From DASQFQ01 sp963722815 (GTDB lineage Bacteria > Actinomycetota > Thermoleophilia > Solirubrobacterales > Solirubrobacteraceae): a stretch of DNA of 64,000 nucleotides. The position numbers and the translations under genes are program-made. Below, in pieces: positions 28,172 to 39,240 of the stretch (its first letter is position 1; each line of letters starts with the position of its first letter). Below the pieces are notes generated by a model. The model was not told the DNA's origin. It saw only the letters and a program-made list of their open reading frames with translations, and searched no databases. The stretch covers positions 349,505 to 413,504 of the forward strand of contig CAVROM010000004.1 of assembly GCA_963722815.1 (NCBI GenBank), given 5' to 3'.

Positions 28172-28546
28172 GTGACCACGGTCAGCGTTCGCTACATCGC
28201 CGATGACGTCGATGCCGCGGTGGCGTTCTACGTCGAGCGGCTGGGCTTCGACGTCGAGATGAAGCCCGCACCCGGCTTCGCGATGCTCGCGCGGGGCGAC
28301 CTGCGGCTCTTGCTCAATCAGCCCGGCGCGGGAGGGGCGGGCCGGCCGGCCGGCGGCCGCAGCCCCGAGCCCGGGGGCTGGAATCGGATCCAGCTCGAGG
28401 TCTCGGATCTGGAGCACGAGGTGGAGGCGCTGCGCGCAGCGGGCGCGCGCTTCCGGGGCGAGCTGGTCACGGGGCGGGGCGGCAGCCAGATCCTGGTCGA
28501 GGATCCCTCGGGCAATCCCGTCGAGCTCTTCCAGCCCGCCGGCTAG
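28172..28546 (+). CDS. VOC family protein
   Basis: A 124-residue vicinal oxygen chelate protein: an N-terminal VRYIADDVDAAVAFYVERLGF and a C-terminal VEDPSGNPVELFQPAG. It starts at GTG 28172 with a strong GGAGAGGAG upstream. It lies at the end of a much longer open frame that begins in the MBL gene; that frame reads antisense through marR, so the internal start is the real one. The neighbouring MarR gene and operator suggest substrate-induced expression. Its stop shares CTAG with the convergent rfbF stop. Confidence 0.85.
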   Translation: MTTVSVRYIADDVDAAVAFYVERLGFDVEMKPAPGFAMLARGDLRLLLNQPGAGGAGRPAGGRSPEPGGWNRIQLEVSDLEHEVEALRAAGARFRGELVTGRGGSQILVEDPSGNPVELFQPAG

Positions 28547-29349
28547 TCCCAGACCTTCCAGGGCGCGTCGCCCGCCGCCCACAGGCGGTTGAGCTCCGTG
28601 AACTCGCGGAAGGTGTCCATCCCCATCCAGAAGCCGCTGTGGGGGAAGACGGCGAGCTCGCCGTCGCGGGCCAGCTGCTGGAGCGGCGCGCGCTCGAACA
28701 TCAGCTCCGGGTCGTCGTCGAGGTAGTCGAAGAACTCGCGCTGAAAGACGAAGAAGCCGCCCGAGACGTAGCCCTCGGCGGTGCTGGGCTTCTCGTCGAA
28801 CTCGGTGACGACGCCGTCGGCGACCTTCATCTCGCCGTAGCGCGAGGTCGGGTGGACGCCCGTCACGGTGCCGATGCGGCCGTGGGAGCGGTGGAAGTCG
28901 ACGAGCGCGCCGATGTCGACGCTGCCGAGGCCGTCGCCGTAGGTGAGGATGAAGGTGTCGGTGTCGACGTACTGGCGCACGCGGTGGATGCGCCCGCCGG
29001 TGCCGGTCTCGAGGCCGGTCTCGGCCAGCGTGACCTCCCAGTCCTCCTCGCCGTTGGTGTGGAAGGCGGGCGGGCCGGGGTCGCCGAGGCGGACGGTGAG
29101 GTCGGCGATCTGCTCGCGGTAGCGGAGGAAGTACTCCTTGATCAGCCAGCTCTTGAAGCCGAGGCAGAGCACGAAGCGCCTGCTGCCGTGATGGCTGAAC
29201 AGCTTCATGATGTGCCAGACGATCGGGCGCTCGCCGATGCCGACGAGCGGCTTGGGGACGCGCTCGGTCTCCTCGCGCAGGCGGGTGCCCATGCCGCCGG
29301 CGAGGATCACCACCGGCATCCGCTCGAGCGGCGTGTCGCGGCCGCTCAT
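28543..29349 (-). CDS. rfbF: Glucose-1-phosphate cytidylyltransferase
   Basis: A 268-residue nucleotidyltransferase making CDP-glucose from CTP and glucose-1-phosphate. The N-terminal signature VVILAGGMGTRLREETERVP is followed by KPLVGIGERPIVWHIMK, typical of the RfbF group. Later motifs are TYGDGLGSVDI, VTGVHPTSRYGEMKV and SGGFFVFQREF. It overlaps the upstream epimerase by ATGA. With the dehydratase at 25827 it forms a CDP-deoxysugar pathway, likely for a surface glycan. Confidence 0.92.
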   Translation of the reverse strand: MSGRDTPLERMPVVILAGGMGTRLREETERVPKPLVGIGERPIVWHIMKLFSHHGSRRFVLCLGFKSWLIKEYFLRYREQIADLTVRLGDPGPPAFHTNGEEDWEVTLAETGLETGTGGRIHRVRQYVDTDTFILTYGDGLGSVDIGALVDFHRSHGRIGTVTGVHPTSRYGEMKVADGVVTEFDEKPSTAEGYVSGGFFVFQREFFDYLDDDPELMFERAPLQQLARDGELAVFPHSGFWMGMDTFREFTELNRLWAAGDAPWKVWD

Positions 29350-30368
29350 GCGGGCACGCGGCGGCGGCGGAGCGCGTCGTCGAGCTCGCCGGCGTCCACC
29401 AGCTCCTGGAGGCGGGGGAGGCGCTGGAAGCGCGGGGAGAGGAAGTCCTCCAGCGTGAGCCCATCGGCCGTGTACGCCGCGAGGATCTCGTCGATGCCCT
29501 TCTGCACCGTCCAGCGGGGCTCGAACAGCCGCGCCTGCTTGCTGAAGTCGACGCGGTAGGAGCGCGTGTCGGGGCCGGCGCCGGGTGCCAGGGTCACGCG
29601 CGCACCGGTGGCCTGCTCGACCAGCCGGGCGATGTCGCGGATCTGGTGGTTGTCGTCGTCGCGGCCGATGTTGAAGGCCTCGTTGTGGATGGCTCCGGTG
29701 GGCGCCTCGAGCGCGGCGACGAAGGCGCGCGCAATGTCCTCGACGTGCGCGAGCGGGCGCCACGGGGTGCCGTCGGACTGCATCCGCACCTCGCCGGTCG
29801 CGTAGGCGTAGGCGACGAGGTTGTTGACCACGATGTCGCCGCGCATGCGCGGCGAGACGCCGTAGGCCGTGGCGTTGCGGAGGAAGACGGGGGAGAAGGC
29901 GGGCGTGGTTAGCGCGGCGATGTCGCGCTCCGCCAGCACCTTCGACTCGCCGTAGGGCGTGACGGGGTGGAAGTCCGCGCGCTCGTCGAGCGGTGTGTCG
30001 CCCGCGCCCGCGCCATAGGTGCTGCACGAGCTCGAGTAGAGGAAGCGCGGCACGCCGGCCTCGCGGGCGGCGCGCGCCAGCTCGACGCTCGCGTGATGGT
30101 TGACCGCGTAGGTGATCTCCGGGGCGAGGTTGCCGAGCGGGTCGTTGGAGAGCGCGGCGAGGTGGATGACGGCGTCGAAGCCGTCGAGCGCCTCGGCGGT
30201 GACGTCGCGGATGTCGGCCTCGCGCGCGGGGATATCCGGGATCTCGCCGAACGCGTGGTTGGCGAACAGGCTGGTGTCGAGCCCGTGCGGCTCGTGCCCG
30301 GCCTCGAGCAGCAGCGGGGTGAGGACGGTGCCGATGTAGCCGTCGTGGCCGGTGACGAGGACCTTCAC
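29346..30368 (-). CDS. NAD-dependent epimerase/dehydratase (extended SDR)
   Basis: A 340-residue nucleotide-sugar SDR. TGHDGYIG at residues 6-13 binds NAD, SSCSTYG supplies the catalytic Ser and PYGESK the Tyr-Lys pair. The AYGVSPRMRGDIVVNN segment resembles epimerases found next to RfbF and RfbG. Presumably it acts on the CDP-4-keto sugar or a related precursor. It overlaps both neighbours by 4 bp, forming an operon lhgO-like, epimerase, rfbF. Confidence 0.88.
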   Translation of the reverse strand: MKVLVTGHDGYIGTVLTPLLLEAGHEPHGLDTSLFANHAFGEIPDIPAREADIRDVTAEALDGFDAVIHLAALSNDPLGNLAPEITYAVNHHASVELARAAREAGVPRFLYSSSCSTYGAGAGDTPLDERADFHPVTPYGESKVLAERDIAALTTPAFSPVFLRNATAYGVSPRMRGDIVVNNLVAYAYATGEVRMQSDGTPWRPLAHVEDIARAFVAALEAPTGAIHNEAFNIGRDDDNHQIRDIARLVEQATGARVTLAPGAGPDTRSYRVDFSKQARLFEPRWTVQKGIDEILAAYTADGLTLEDFLSPRFQRLPRLQELVDAGELDDALRRRRVPA

Positions 30369-31555
30369 GTGACGCGGTCCGCGATCAGCCGCGCGAGCGC
30401 GAACGAGGACGTGGCGGCGGGGGAGGGGGCATTGCGGACATGGAGCGCGCGCTTGGTCTCCGAGACGACGAAGTCGTCGACGAGGCTACCGTCGCGGCCG
30501 AGCGCCTGGGCGCGCACGCCGGCGGGGCCGGGGAGCACGTCGGCGGGCGTCAGCTCGGGGATGTAGCGGGCGCCGTCGCGCACCAGCGCGCGCCGGTCGG
30601 CGGCATGGCGCAGCTCGGTCAGGCCGGTGCGCCACCAGCGGCGGGCCATGCGGTAGGTGCCGCCCCAGGCCAGCGTGTCGCGGACGTCGGTGGCGGTGAA
30701 GCGGCGCTCGCTGTCGCGGGCGCCGGCCAGCAGCGCGGTCGGGCCGACCAGCACCTCGTCGTCGGTGCCGCGGGTGAAGTGGACGCCGAGGAACGGGAGG
30801 TCGGGATCGGGCACGGGGTAGACGAGCGCGCGCACGAGGTCGCGGCGTGCGGGCCGCAGGCGCAGCCAGGCGCCGCGGAACGGGACGATCCGGGGATCGG
30901 GGTCGCCGCCCGCTTTGACCGCGAGGCGGTCAGACCACGCGCCCGCGCAGAACACCGCGAAGCGCGCGCGGCTCTCGCCCTGGCTGTGGCGGACGCAGAG
31001 CCGGTTGGCGCGCAGGTCGGCGCTGTCGACCGCGCAGCCGGTGACGACCTCGCCGCCCGCCGCCTCGACGTCCTTGGCGAACTCGCGCGCCACGGCCTGG
31101 AAGTCGACCACCGCGGTCGCCGGGGAGTGGAGCGCGTCGACGCCCTGGACATGCGGCTCGAACTCGGCGATCTCCTCCTGGCGCAGCCGCTTCAAGCCCG
31201 GCACGCCGTTCGCGCGGCCGCGCCGCTCCAGCTCGTCCAGCCGCGGGACCTCGCCCTTGTCGAGCGCCACGATCAGCTTCCCGTCCTGGCGCGCCGGGAT
31301 CCCGCGCTCCTGGCAGTACGCGAGCAGCTCCGGCGCGCCCTCGGTGCACAGGCGCGCCTTCAGCGACCCGGGCGGGTAGTAGATGCCGGCGTGCAGGACG
31401 CCCGAGTTGTGCCCGGTCTGGTGGGAGCCGATGTCGTGCTCGCGCTCGAGCACGGAGACGCTCCGGCCCGGGTGGCGGGCCAGCAGCTCACGGGCCACCG
31501 CCAGGCCGATGATCCCCGCGCCCACCACGATGATGTCCGGCTCCTCCCGCGGCAA
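30365..31555 (-). CDS. lhgO: L-2-hydroxyglutarate oxidase-like FAD enzyme
   Basis: About 396 residues of the DAO/glycine-oxidase superfamily. The Rossmann motif VVGAGIIGLAVARELL is followed by HNSGVLHAGIYYPPGSLKAR, a signature of LhgO, which oxidises L-2-hydroxyglutarate to 2-oxoglutarate. The open frame begins much earlier without a suitable start. TTG 31555 sits just before the FAD motif and has TACCAT 7 nt upstream, matching the leaderless pattern of this genome, so it was chosen. It overlaps the sugar epimerase by ATGA, an odd partner. Confidence 0.82.
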   Translation of the reverse strand: MPREEPDIIVVGAGIIGLAVARELLARHPGRSVSVLEREHDIGSHQTGHNSGVLHAGIYYPPGSLKARLCTEGAPELLAYCQERGIPARQDGKLIVALDKGEVPRLDELERRGRANGVPGLKRLRQEEIAEFEPHVQGVDALHSPATAVVDFQAVAREFAKDVEAAGGEVVTGCAVDSADLRANRLCVRHSQGESRARFAVFCAGAWSDRLAVKAGGDPDPRIVPFRGAWLRLRPARRDLVRALVYPVPDPDLPFLGVHFTRGTDDEVLVGPTALLAGARDSERRFTATDVRDTLAWGGTYRMARRWWRTGLTELRHAADRRALVRDGARYIPELTPADVLPGPAGVRAQALGRDGSLVDDFVVSETKRALHVRNAPSPAATSSFALARLIADRVT

Positions 31556-31590
31556 GCGGGCGATGGTAGAGCGGGTGGGCGTCAACTGCG

Positions 31591-31701
31591 GCTGGGTAGG
31601 GAGGGTGGGTCCGTCCGCCGCGACGCACTTCGTCGATGAATGCCCTTCCGAGCGCCTCGCGATCCACGAAATACGTTTCGATCCGACCCCGCCTACCCAG
31701 C
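31591..31701. other. Candidate structured RNA or regulatory region upstream of pcrA
   Basis: GCTGGGTAGG (31591-31600) and CCTACCCAGC (31692-31701) pair perfectly and enclose two small hairpins: CGACG/CGTCG around CACTT (31621-31635) and CGAAA/TTTCG around TACG (31667-31680). The base composition is less GC-biased than neighbouring genes, and no convincing frame crosses it. It could be a small RNA, or simply operators: CGAAA-N4-TTTCG resembles a degenerate actinobacterial LexA box. No known RNA family was recognised. Confidence 0.25.
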
Positions 31702-31757
31702 GCCTTTGACGTCCGCCACGTGGCACCGACCACCTGGCTCGGTACCGTGGATCAGCC

Positions 31758-35039
<3,282 letters not shown>

Positions 35040-35073
35040 CATTTCCCTGAGGAAGCGTCCCTACGCTGCGGAG

Positions 35074-35763
35074 ATGCACCGTCACCGCGGCATCTGGCTC
35101 ACGCTCCTCGCGATCGCTGCGTTCGCGGCGGTCGTGGCGCTCGTCCCGCCGCTGCGAGAAGGCGTCGCCAGCGTGCTGAGCGGCGACGCCGGCCGGCTGC
35201 GCAGCGAGCTGCGGGATCTCGGCGCGGGCGGGGCGCTCGTGCTGGCCGGGCTGATGCTCGTGCACGCGGTCATCCCGTTCCCGTCCGAGCTGCTCAACGC
35301 GGCGGCCGGCTTCGTCTACGGCTTCTGGCTCGCGCTGCCGCTGGTGCTCGCCGGCTGGCTGCTGTCCGCGCTCGCCACCTACGCGATCGGCCGCGGCGCC
35401 GGTCGGCCGCTGCTGCTGCGGCTCGTTGGGGAGGAGCGGCTGGAGGAGGGCTCGCGGCTGATCGAGCGCGGCGGCCGGACCGGGCTGCTCGCCGCGCGCC
35501 TCATCCCCGTCGTGCCCTACAGCCTCGTCGGCTACGTCTCCGGCGCCGCGCAGGTACCGCTCTGGCGCTTCGCGTGGACCACGGTGGTCGGCTCGATCCC
35601 GCTGTGTGCCGCGGTCGTCTATCTCGGCGGCCGGCTCGATTCGCTGTCGGCCACCGACCCCGGCGTGCTCGTCGCGGTCGGCTCGTTCCTCGCGCTGCTG
35701 ATCGGCGGGCGCGTGCTCGCCGGGCGGGTGCGACGCCGCCACAGGGCCTCCGCCGCCGCGTAG
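35074..35763 (+). CDS. TVP38/TMEM64 (DedA-like, VTT domain) membrane protein
   Basis: A 229-residue protein with about six hydrophobic segments. The VTT/SNARE-associated domain is visible as FPSELLNAAAGFVYGFW, then AGWLLSALATYAIGRGAG and AARLIPVVPYSLVGYVSGAA, where Gly and Arg-Pro residues are characteristic. The family is linked to lipid scrambling and membrane homeostasis, but the substrate here is unknown. TACGCT lies 6 nt before the ATG. It starts 34 nt after pcrA and precedes an MFS gene on the same strand. Confidence 0.85.
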   Translation: MHRHRGIWLTLLAIAAFAAVVALVPPLREGVASVLSGDAGRLRSELRDLGAGGALVLAGLMLVHAVIPFPSELLNAAAGFVYGFWLALPLVLAGWLLSALATYAIGRGAGRPLLLRLVGEERLEEGSRLIERGGRTGLLAARLIPVVPYSLVGYVSGAAQVPLWRFAWTTVVGSIPLCAAVVYLGGRLDSLSATDPGVLVAVGSFLALLIGGRVLAGRVRRRHRASAAA

Positions 35764-35773
35764 GGTCGGCGGC

Positions 35774-36919
35774 GTGTTGCGCCGCCTCCTGCTCCTCGCC
35801 TCCGCGATCGTCTTCATCGACGCGATGTTCTTCGCGGCGATCGTCCCGCTGTTGCCGCAGTTCGCCGAGGAGTTCGATCTCAGCAAGACCGGCGCCGGGA
35901 TCCTCGCGGCCGCTTACCCGGCCGGGACGCTGATCGGCTCGCTGCCCGGCGGCTGGCTCGCGGCGCGACTGGGCGTGCGCGCGACCGTCGTCGTCGGCCT
36001 CACGCTGCTGATCACGTCCTCGATCACCTTCGCGTTCGCGAACAGCATCGTCGTGCTCGACATCGCGCGCTTCGTCCAGGGGCTCGGCTCGGCGGCGTCC
36101 TGGGCGGGCGCGCTCGGCTGGCTGATCGGCGCCGCACCGCGCGAGCGCCGCGGCGAGCTGATCGGCTCGGCGATGGGCGCCGCGATCGTCGGCGCGCTGC
36201 TCGGCCCGGTGCTCGGCGCCGCCGCGGCCGGGCTCGGCACCGAAATCGTCTTCACGGCGGTCGCCGTGGCGGCCGGCGGCCTGCTCGTCTGGGCGCTGCT
36301 CACGCCGACGACCCAGCCGCCGCCGCAGACGCCGATCCGCAAGGTGCTCGCCGGCCTGGGCGACGCGCGGATCGCGACCGGGATGTGGATCGTGATCCTC
36401 GTCGGGCTGATGTTCGGCACGCTCGACGTGCTCGCGCCGCTGCGGCTCGACGAGCTCGGCGCGTCCGCCGCCGGGATCGGGGCGACGTTCGTCGCGTCCG
36501 GCGCGCTCGAGGCCTCGATGAGCCCGTACTTCGGCCGCCTCTCGGACCGCCACGGCCGGGTGCTGCCCTGCCTCGTCGGCCTGGGTGCCTCCGGCCTCGC
36601 GATCGCGCTGCTGCCGTGGCCGGCGGCGCTGTTCGTGCTGGTGCCGCTGCTCCTGCTGACCGGCCCGAGCATCGGGATCCTGTGGACGCCGTCGATGGCG
36701 ATGATCTCGGACGGCGCCGACGGGATCGGGATCGACCAGGGTTACGCCGTCGCGCTGATCAACCTGGCGTGGTCGACCGGGCAGACGCTCGGCTCGGCGG
36801 GTGGCGCGCGGCTCGGCCAGACCTACGGCGACGCGCTGCCCTACCTGCTGCTGGCCGGCCTCTGCGCGGTCACGTTCGCCGCGCTCACGCGCCCGCGGGC
36901 GGCGACGGCGCTGGCATAG
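35774..36919 (+). CDS. Major facilitator superfamily transporter
   Basis: A 381-residue polytopic protein with about 12 hydrophobic helices. Near the start are DAMFFAAIVPLLPQFAEEF and, after helix 2, GGWLAARLGVRATV (the loop 2-3 motif A equivalent), with a related FGRLSDRHGRVLP in the second half. This duplication is typical of MFS drug or metabolite exporters. The start is GTG 35774 with TAGGGT 7 nt upstream. Its last 35 nt overlap the convergent hydrolase. The substrate is unknown. Confidence 0.87.
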   Translation: MLRRLLLLASAIVFIDAMFFAAIVPLLPQFAEEFDLSKTGAGILAAAYPAGTLIGSLPGGWLAARLGVRATVVVGLTLLITSSITFAFANSIVVLDIARFVQGLGSAASWAGALGWLIGAAPRERRGELIGSAMGAAIVGALLGPVLGAAAAGLGTEIVFTAVAVAAGGLLVWALLTPTTQPPPQTPIRKVLAGLGDARIATGMWIVILVGLMFGTLDVLAPLRLDELGASAAGIGATFVASGALEASMSPYFGRLSDRHGRVLPCLVGLGASGLAIALLPWPAALFVLVPLLLLTGPSIGILWTPSMAMISDGADGIGIDQGYAVALINLAWSTGQTLGSAGGARLGQTYGDALPYLLLAGLCAVTFAALTRPRAATALA

Positions 36920-37721
36920 CGGCGAGCAGCTCCGGCCAGAACCGGCGCGGCAGCGCCGCGTGGCCGAAGCCGTCGAGCGCGAGCAGCCGCGCGCCCGGGA
37001 TCGCCGCGGCGAGGGCACGCCCGTGCTCGAGCGGGAACATCGGGTCGGCGCTGCCGTGCACCACGACGGTGGGCGCCCGGATCTGGCCCAGCCGGTCGCG
37101 CACCAAGCGGCCGGGCGCGGCCTCGAACGGCTGGCTGAGCTGCGCCGCGATGTCGTCGGCGTGGTCAACGGCGTTCTCCGCGATCCGCGTCATCAGCTCC
37201 TCGTCGAACGTGTCGCCGCCGTACGGTCGCTCGAGCTCGACCAGGTAGCGCACGACGGCGTCGTGGTCGCTCCAGTCCGGCGGCTCCGGCCCGCCGGAGC
37301 CGGAGAACAGGCCCTCGACCGGGCCTGGCAAGTCCTCGTCCCCGAGCACCGTCGTCGAGATCAGGACGAGCCCGGCGACGCGCTCGGGGTGCTCGACCGC
37401 GACGATCTGCGCGGTCATGCCGCCCTGGGAGACGCCGGCGAGCGTCGCCGCCGGCAGCTCGAGCGTGTCGAGGCAGGTGACGACGTCGGCCGCGAGGTCG
37501 TCCAGCGAGTAGGCGCCCGGCGCGTCGGCGCGAGCCGACTTGCCGGCGTCGCGCGAGTCCAGGCGGATCACGTGGCGGCCCTGGGCGGCGAGCCGCTCGC
37601 ACAGCTCGGCGTCCCAGGCCGTCATCGAGTTGGCCGCGCCGTGCAGCAGCAACAGGGCGGGGTCGCCGGCCGCGCCGAACGTCTCGGCGTACAGCTCCCA
37701 CGACCCGTTCCTGAAGCGCAT
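36885..37721 (-). CDS. Alpha/beta hydrolase
   Basis: A 278-residue alpha/beta hydrolase fold enzyme. The oxyanion segment LLLLHGAANSM, nucleophile elbow AGVSQGGMTAQI, Asp in VVHGSADPMFP and His in DGFGHAALP give a full Ser-Asp-His triad. It resembles the large group of non-haem peroxidase, esterase and lactonase homologues, so the substrate cannot be inferred. The 3' end overlaps the MFS gene by 35 nt. Confidence 0.87.
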   Translation of the reverse strand: MRFRNGSWELYAETFGAAGDPALLLLHGAANSMTAWDAELCERLAAQGRHVIRLDSRDAGKSARADAPGAYSLDDLAADVVTCLDTLELPAATLAGVSQGGMTAQIVAVEHPERVAGLVLISTTVLGDEDLPGPVEGLFSGSGGPEPPDWSDHDAVVRYLVELERPYGGDTFDEELMTRIAENAVDHADDIAAQLSQPFEAAPGRLVRDRLGQIRAPTVVVHGSADPMFPLEHGRALAAAIPGARLLALDGFGHAALPRRFWPELLAAMPAPSPPAGA

Positions 37722-37756
37722 GCGTACGCGGTACCCGCTATGGGAAGTGCCGCTGC

Positions 37757-37990
37757 ATGAGCGCGACTCCTCCCCGCAAGACCGAAGGCAAGCAACGCTT
37801 GACCGGCGCCACCCTGTTGATGATCGGCGGCGCCGTGTTCGTCGTCGGCCTCGTGGTCCTGGTGCTCCTCGACACCCCCGTGGGGATCCCGGTGATGGTG
37901 CTCGGCGCGCTTCCGGTGGTGGCCGGCCTCGTCCTGATCGGGACGTCGGCGGTCTCCAAGCGGGAGCGCGAGGGCAAGCCCTGGGCTTAG
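37757..37990 (+). CDS. Small two-helix membrane protein
   Basis: A 77-residue protein with a charged N-terminus (residues 1-16), two hydrophobic helices (about 17-40 and 46-65) and a basic tail. No family recognised. Its TAG stop coincides with the first bases of a terminal-inverted-repeat element, so the insertion may have altered the original C-terminus. Confidence 0.6.
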   Translation: MSATPPRKTEGKQRLTGATLLMIGGAVFVVGLVVLVLLDTPVGIPVMVLGALPVVAGLVLIGTSAVSKREREGKPWA

Positions 37991-38156
37991 GAGCCTGTCA
38001 AAGGAGTCGGCACGCCCGGATGCGGCCGATCCGCGGCGCCGGATCACCACCCGACGGCTTGCCCATAACACCGCTATCGGCTTCACCATCGTGCGGCGCC
38101 CGGCATCCACGGCTCGGGCGCCCCGGACGCGCCGCCTGTCCTTCGACAGGCTCCTA
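37988..38156. repeat. 169-bp element bounded by 18-bp inverted repeats (MITE-like)
   Basis: TAGGAGCCTGTCAAAGGA at 37988-38005 and TCCTTCGACAGGCTCCTA at 38139-38156 are inverted copies matching at 17 of 18 positions. The outermost TA on both sides could be a TA target duplication. The 133-bp interior has no gene and is GC-rich with small palindromes. Miniature non-autonomous elements have this form; a long-stem RNA or terminator is the alternative. The gene-free region continues to 38318 and holds only the LysR promoter. Confidence 0.5.
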
Positions 38157-38305
38157 GCTCCGCGGCTTGCGGACGTGCCGGGGCTTGGGTCCGCCGGTCT
38201 CGACGAGACGGCGGGTCTTCTCTACTGCGAGGTGAAGTGGAATGAACATGGACCACACCGTGGCGGCGTTCGTCCATAAGTTCAAGCAGACCTATGCATT
38301 CACGG

Positions 38306-38320
38306 ATAAGCTGCACTTAT
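38306..38320. promoter_or_regulatory. LysR-type operator over the regulator's own start
   Basis: ATAAGCTGCACTTAT is a perfect interrupted palindrome containing T-N11-A, the classic LysR box. Its last two bases are the first two of the LysR start codon. A wider pair, CATAAGT and ACTTATG, is centred slightly upstream. Binding here would block initiation, so negative autoregulation is expected. Confidence 0.6.
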
Positions 38321-39230
38321 GTACGACGTCCGGCGCCTCCGTTCGCTGTGCGCGATCGCCGACGCCGGCTCGCTGACCGGCGCCGCCGCCGCGCTCGACT
38401 TCACCCAGCCGGCGATCTCCCAGCACCTTGCCGCGCTCGAGGCCGAAGTGGGGGCGCCGCTCGTCAACCGCTCGCGCGGCGGTGCGGAGCTGACCGCGGC
38501 CGGCGCGCTGCTGGTCGAGCACGCCCGCGCCGCGCTCGACCGGCTGGCGCTGGCCGAGCTCCAGGTCGGCGAGCTGCTCGCCGGCGAGCAGCGCCGGGTG
38601 CGGATCGCGGCGCACTCCTCGTCGCTCGCCCGGCTCGTCCCGCTGGCGGTCGCCGAGCTCCACCGCGGCATGCCCGACGCCGAGGTCACGGTCTCCGAGT
38701 GCGGCCCGCCGAAGGCCCTCGCCAAGCTGGGGCGGGGCGACATCGACGTGGCCGTGACGTTCCGGCGCGTGGGCGGCGCGGCGCCCGAGGGCGTCGAGGA
38801 GCGCACGCTGCTCGAGGAGTCGATGTACGTGGTCGTGCCGCGCCGCCACCCGCGCGCCGGCGCGGACGAGGTCGAGCTGGCCGAGTTCCGTGACGACGCC
38901 TGGATCCAGGGCCCGGCCGCGACCTCGCCCGGCCTGATCCGCGCGCTCTGCCGCGACGCCGGCTTCGAGCCGCGGATCGCCTTCGAGAGCGACGACCCGC
39001 TCGCGACCCGCGGGATGGTCGCCGCCGGCCTGGCGGTCACACTCGTCCCCGGCCTCACGAAGCTCGACACCGCGCGCGACCGCAACGTCGCCGTCCTCGC
39101 GCTGCGCGACCCGCCGCGGCGCCACGTGCTGGCGGCGACCGCGGCCGGCGGCCGGCACACGCAGGCCACGCGCGCGCTGGTCGACGCGCTGGCGCGCGCC
39201 GGGGCTCGTATCGGCCGGGCCACCGTCTAG
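38319..39230 (+). CDS. LysR family transcriptional regulator
   Basis: A 303-residue LTTR. The N-terminal helix-turn-helix includes LRSLCAIADAGSLTGAAAAL and FTQPAISQHLAALEAEVGAP, followed by a linker helix and a type 2 periplasmic-binding-like effector domain. No divergently transcribed neighbour is present, so its target is not evident. The ATG is embedded in a LysR-box palindrome. Its stop TAG forms part of TAGCCT, the -10-like element of folD. Confidence 0.92.
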   Translation: MYDVRRLRSLCAIADAGSLTGAAAALDFTQPAISQHLAALEAEVGAPLVNRSRGGAELTAAGALLVEHARAALDRLALAELQVGELLAGEQRRVRIAAHSSSLARLVPLAVAELHRGMPDAEVTVSECGPPKALAKLGRGDIDVAVTFRRVGGAAPEGVEERTLLEESMYVVVPRRHPRAGADEVELAEFRDDAWIQGPAATSPGLIRALCRDAGFEPRIAFESDDPLATRGMVAAGLAVTLVPGLTKLDTARDRNVAVLALRDPPRRHVLAATAAGGRHTQATRALVDALARAGARIGRATV

Positions 39231-39240
39231 CCTCCGGGAC

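Noticed and set aside
26867..28546. Natural MBL-VOC fusion protein
   Set aside because: The linker is entirely antisense to a convincing MarR gene, and the VOC part has its own strong ribosome binding site at 28172.
31488..31733. Minus-strand 81-codon frame upstream of lhgO
   Set aside because: It overlaps lhgO in another frame, codon bias is weak and no start signal is seen. The TTG at 31555 with its -10 hexamer explains the region better.
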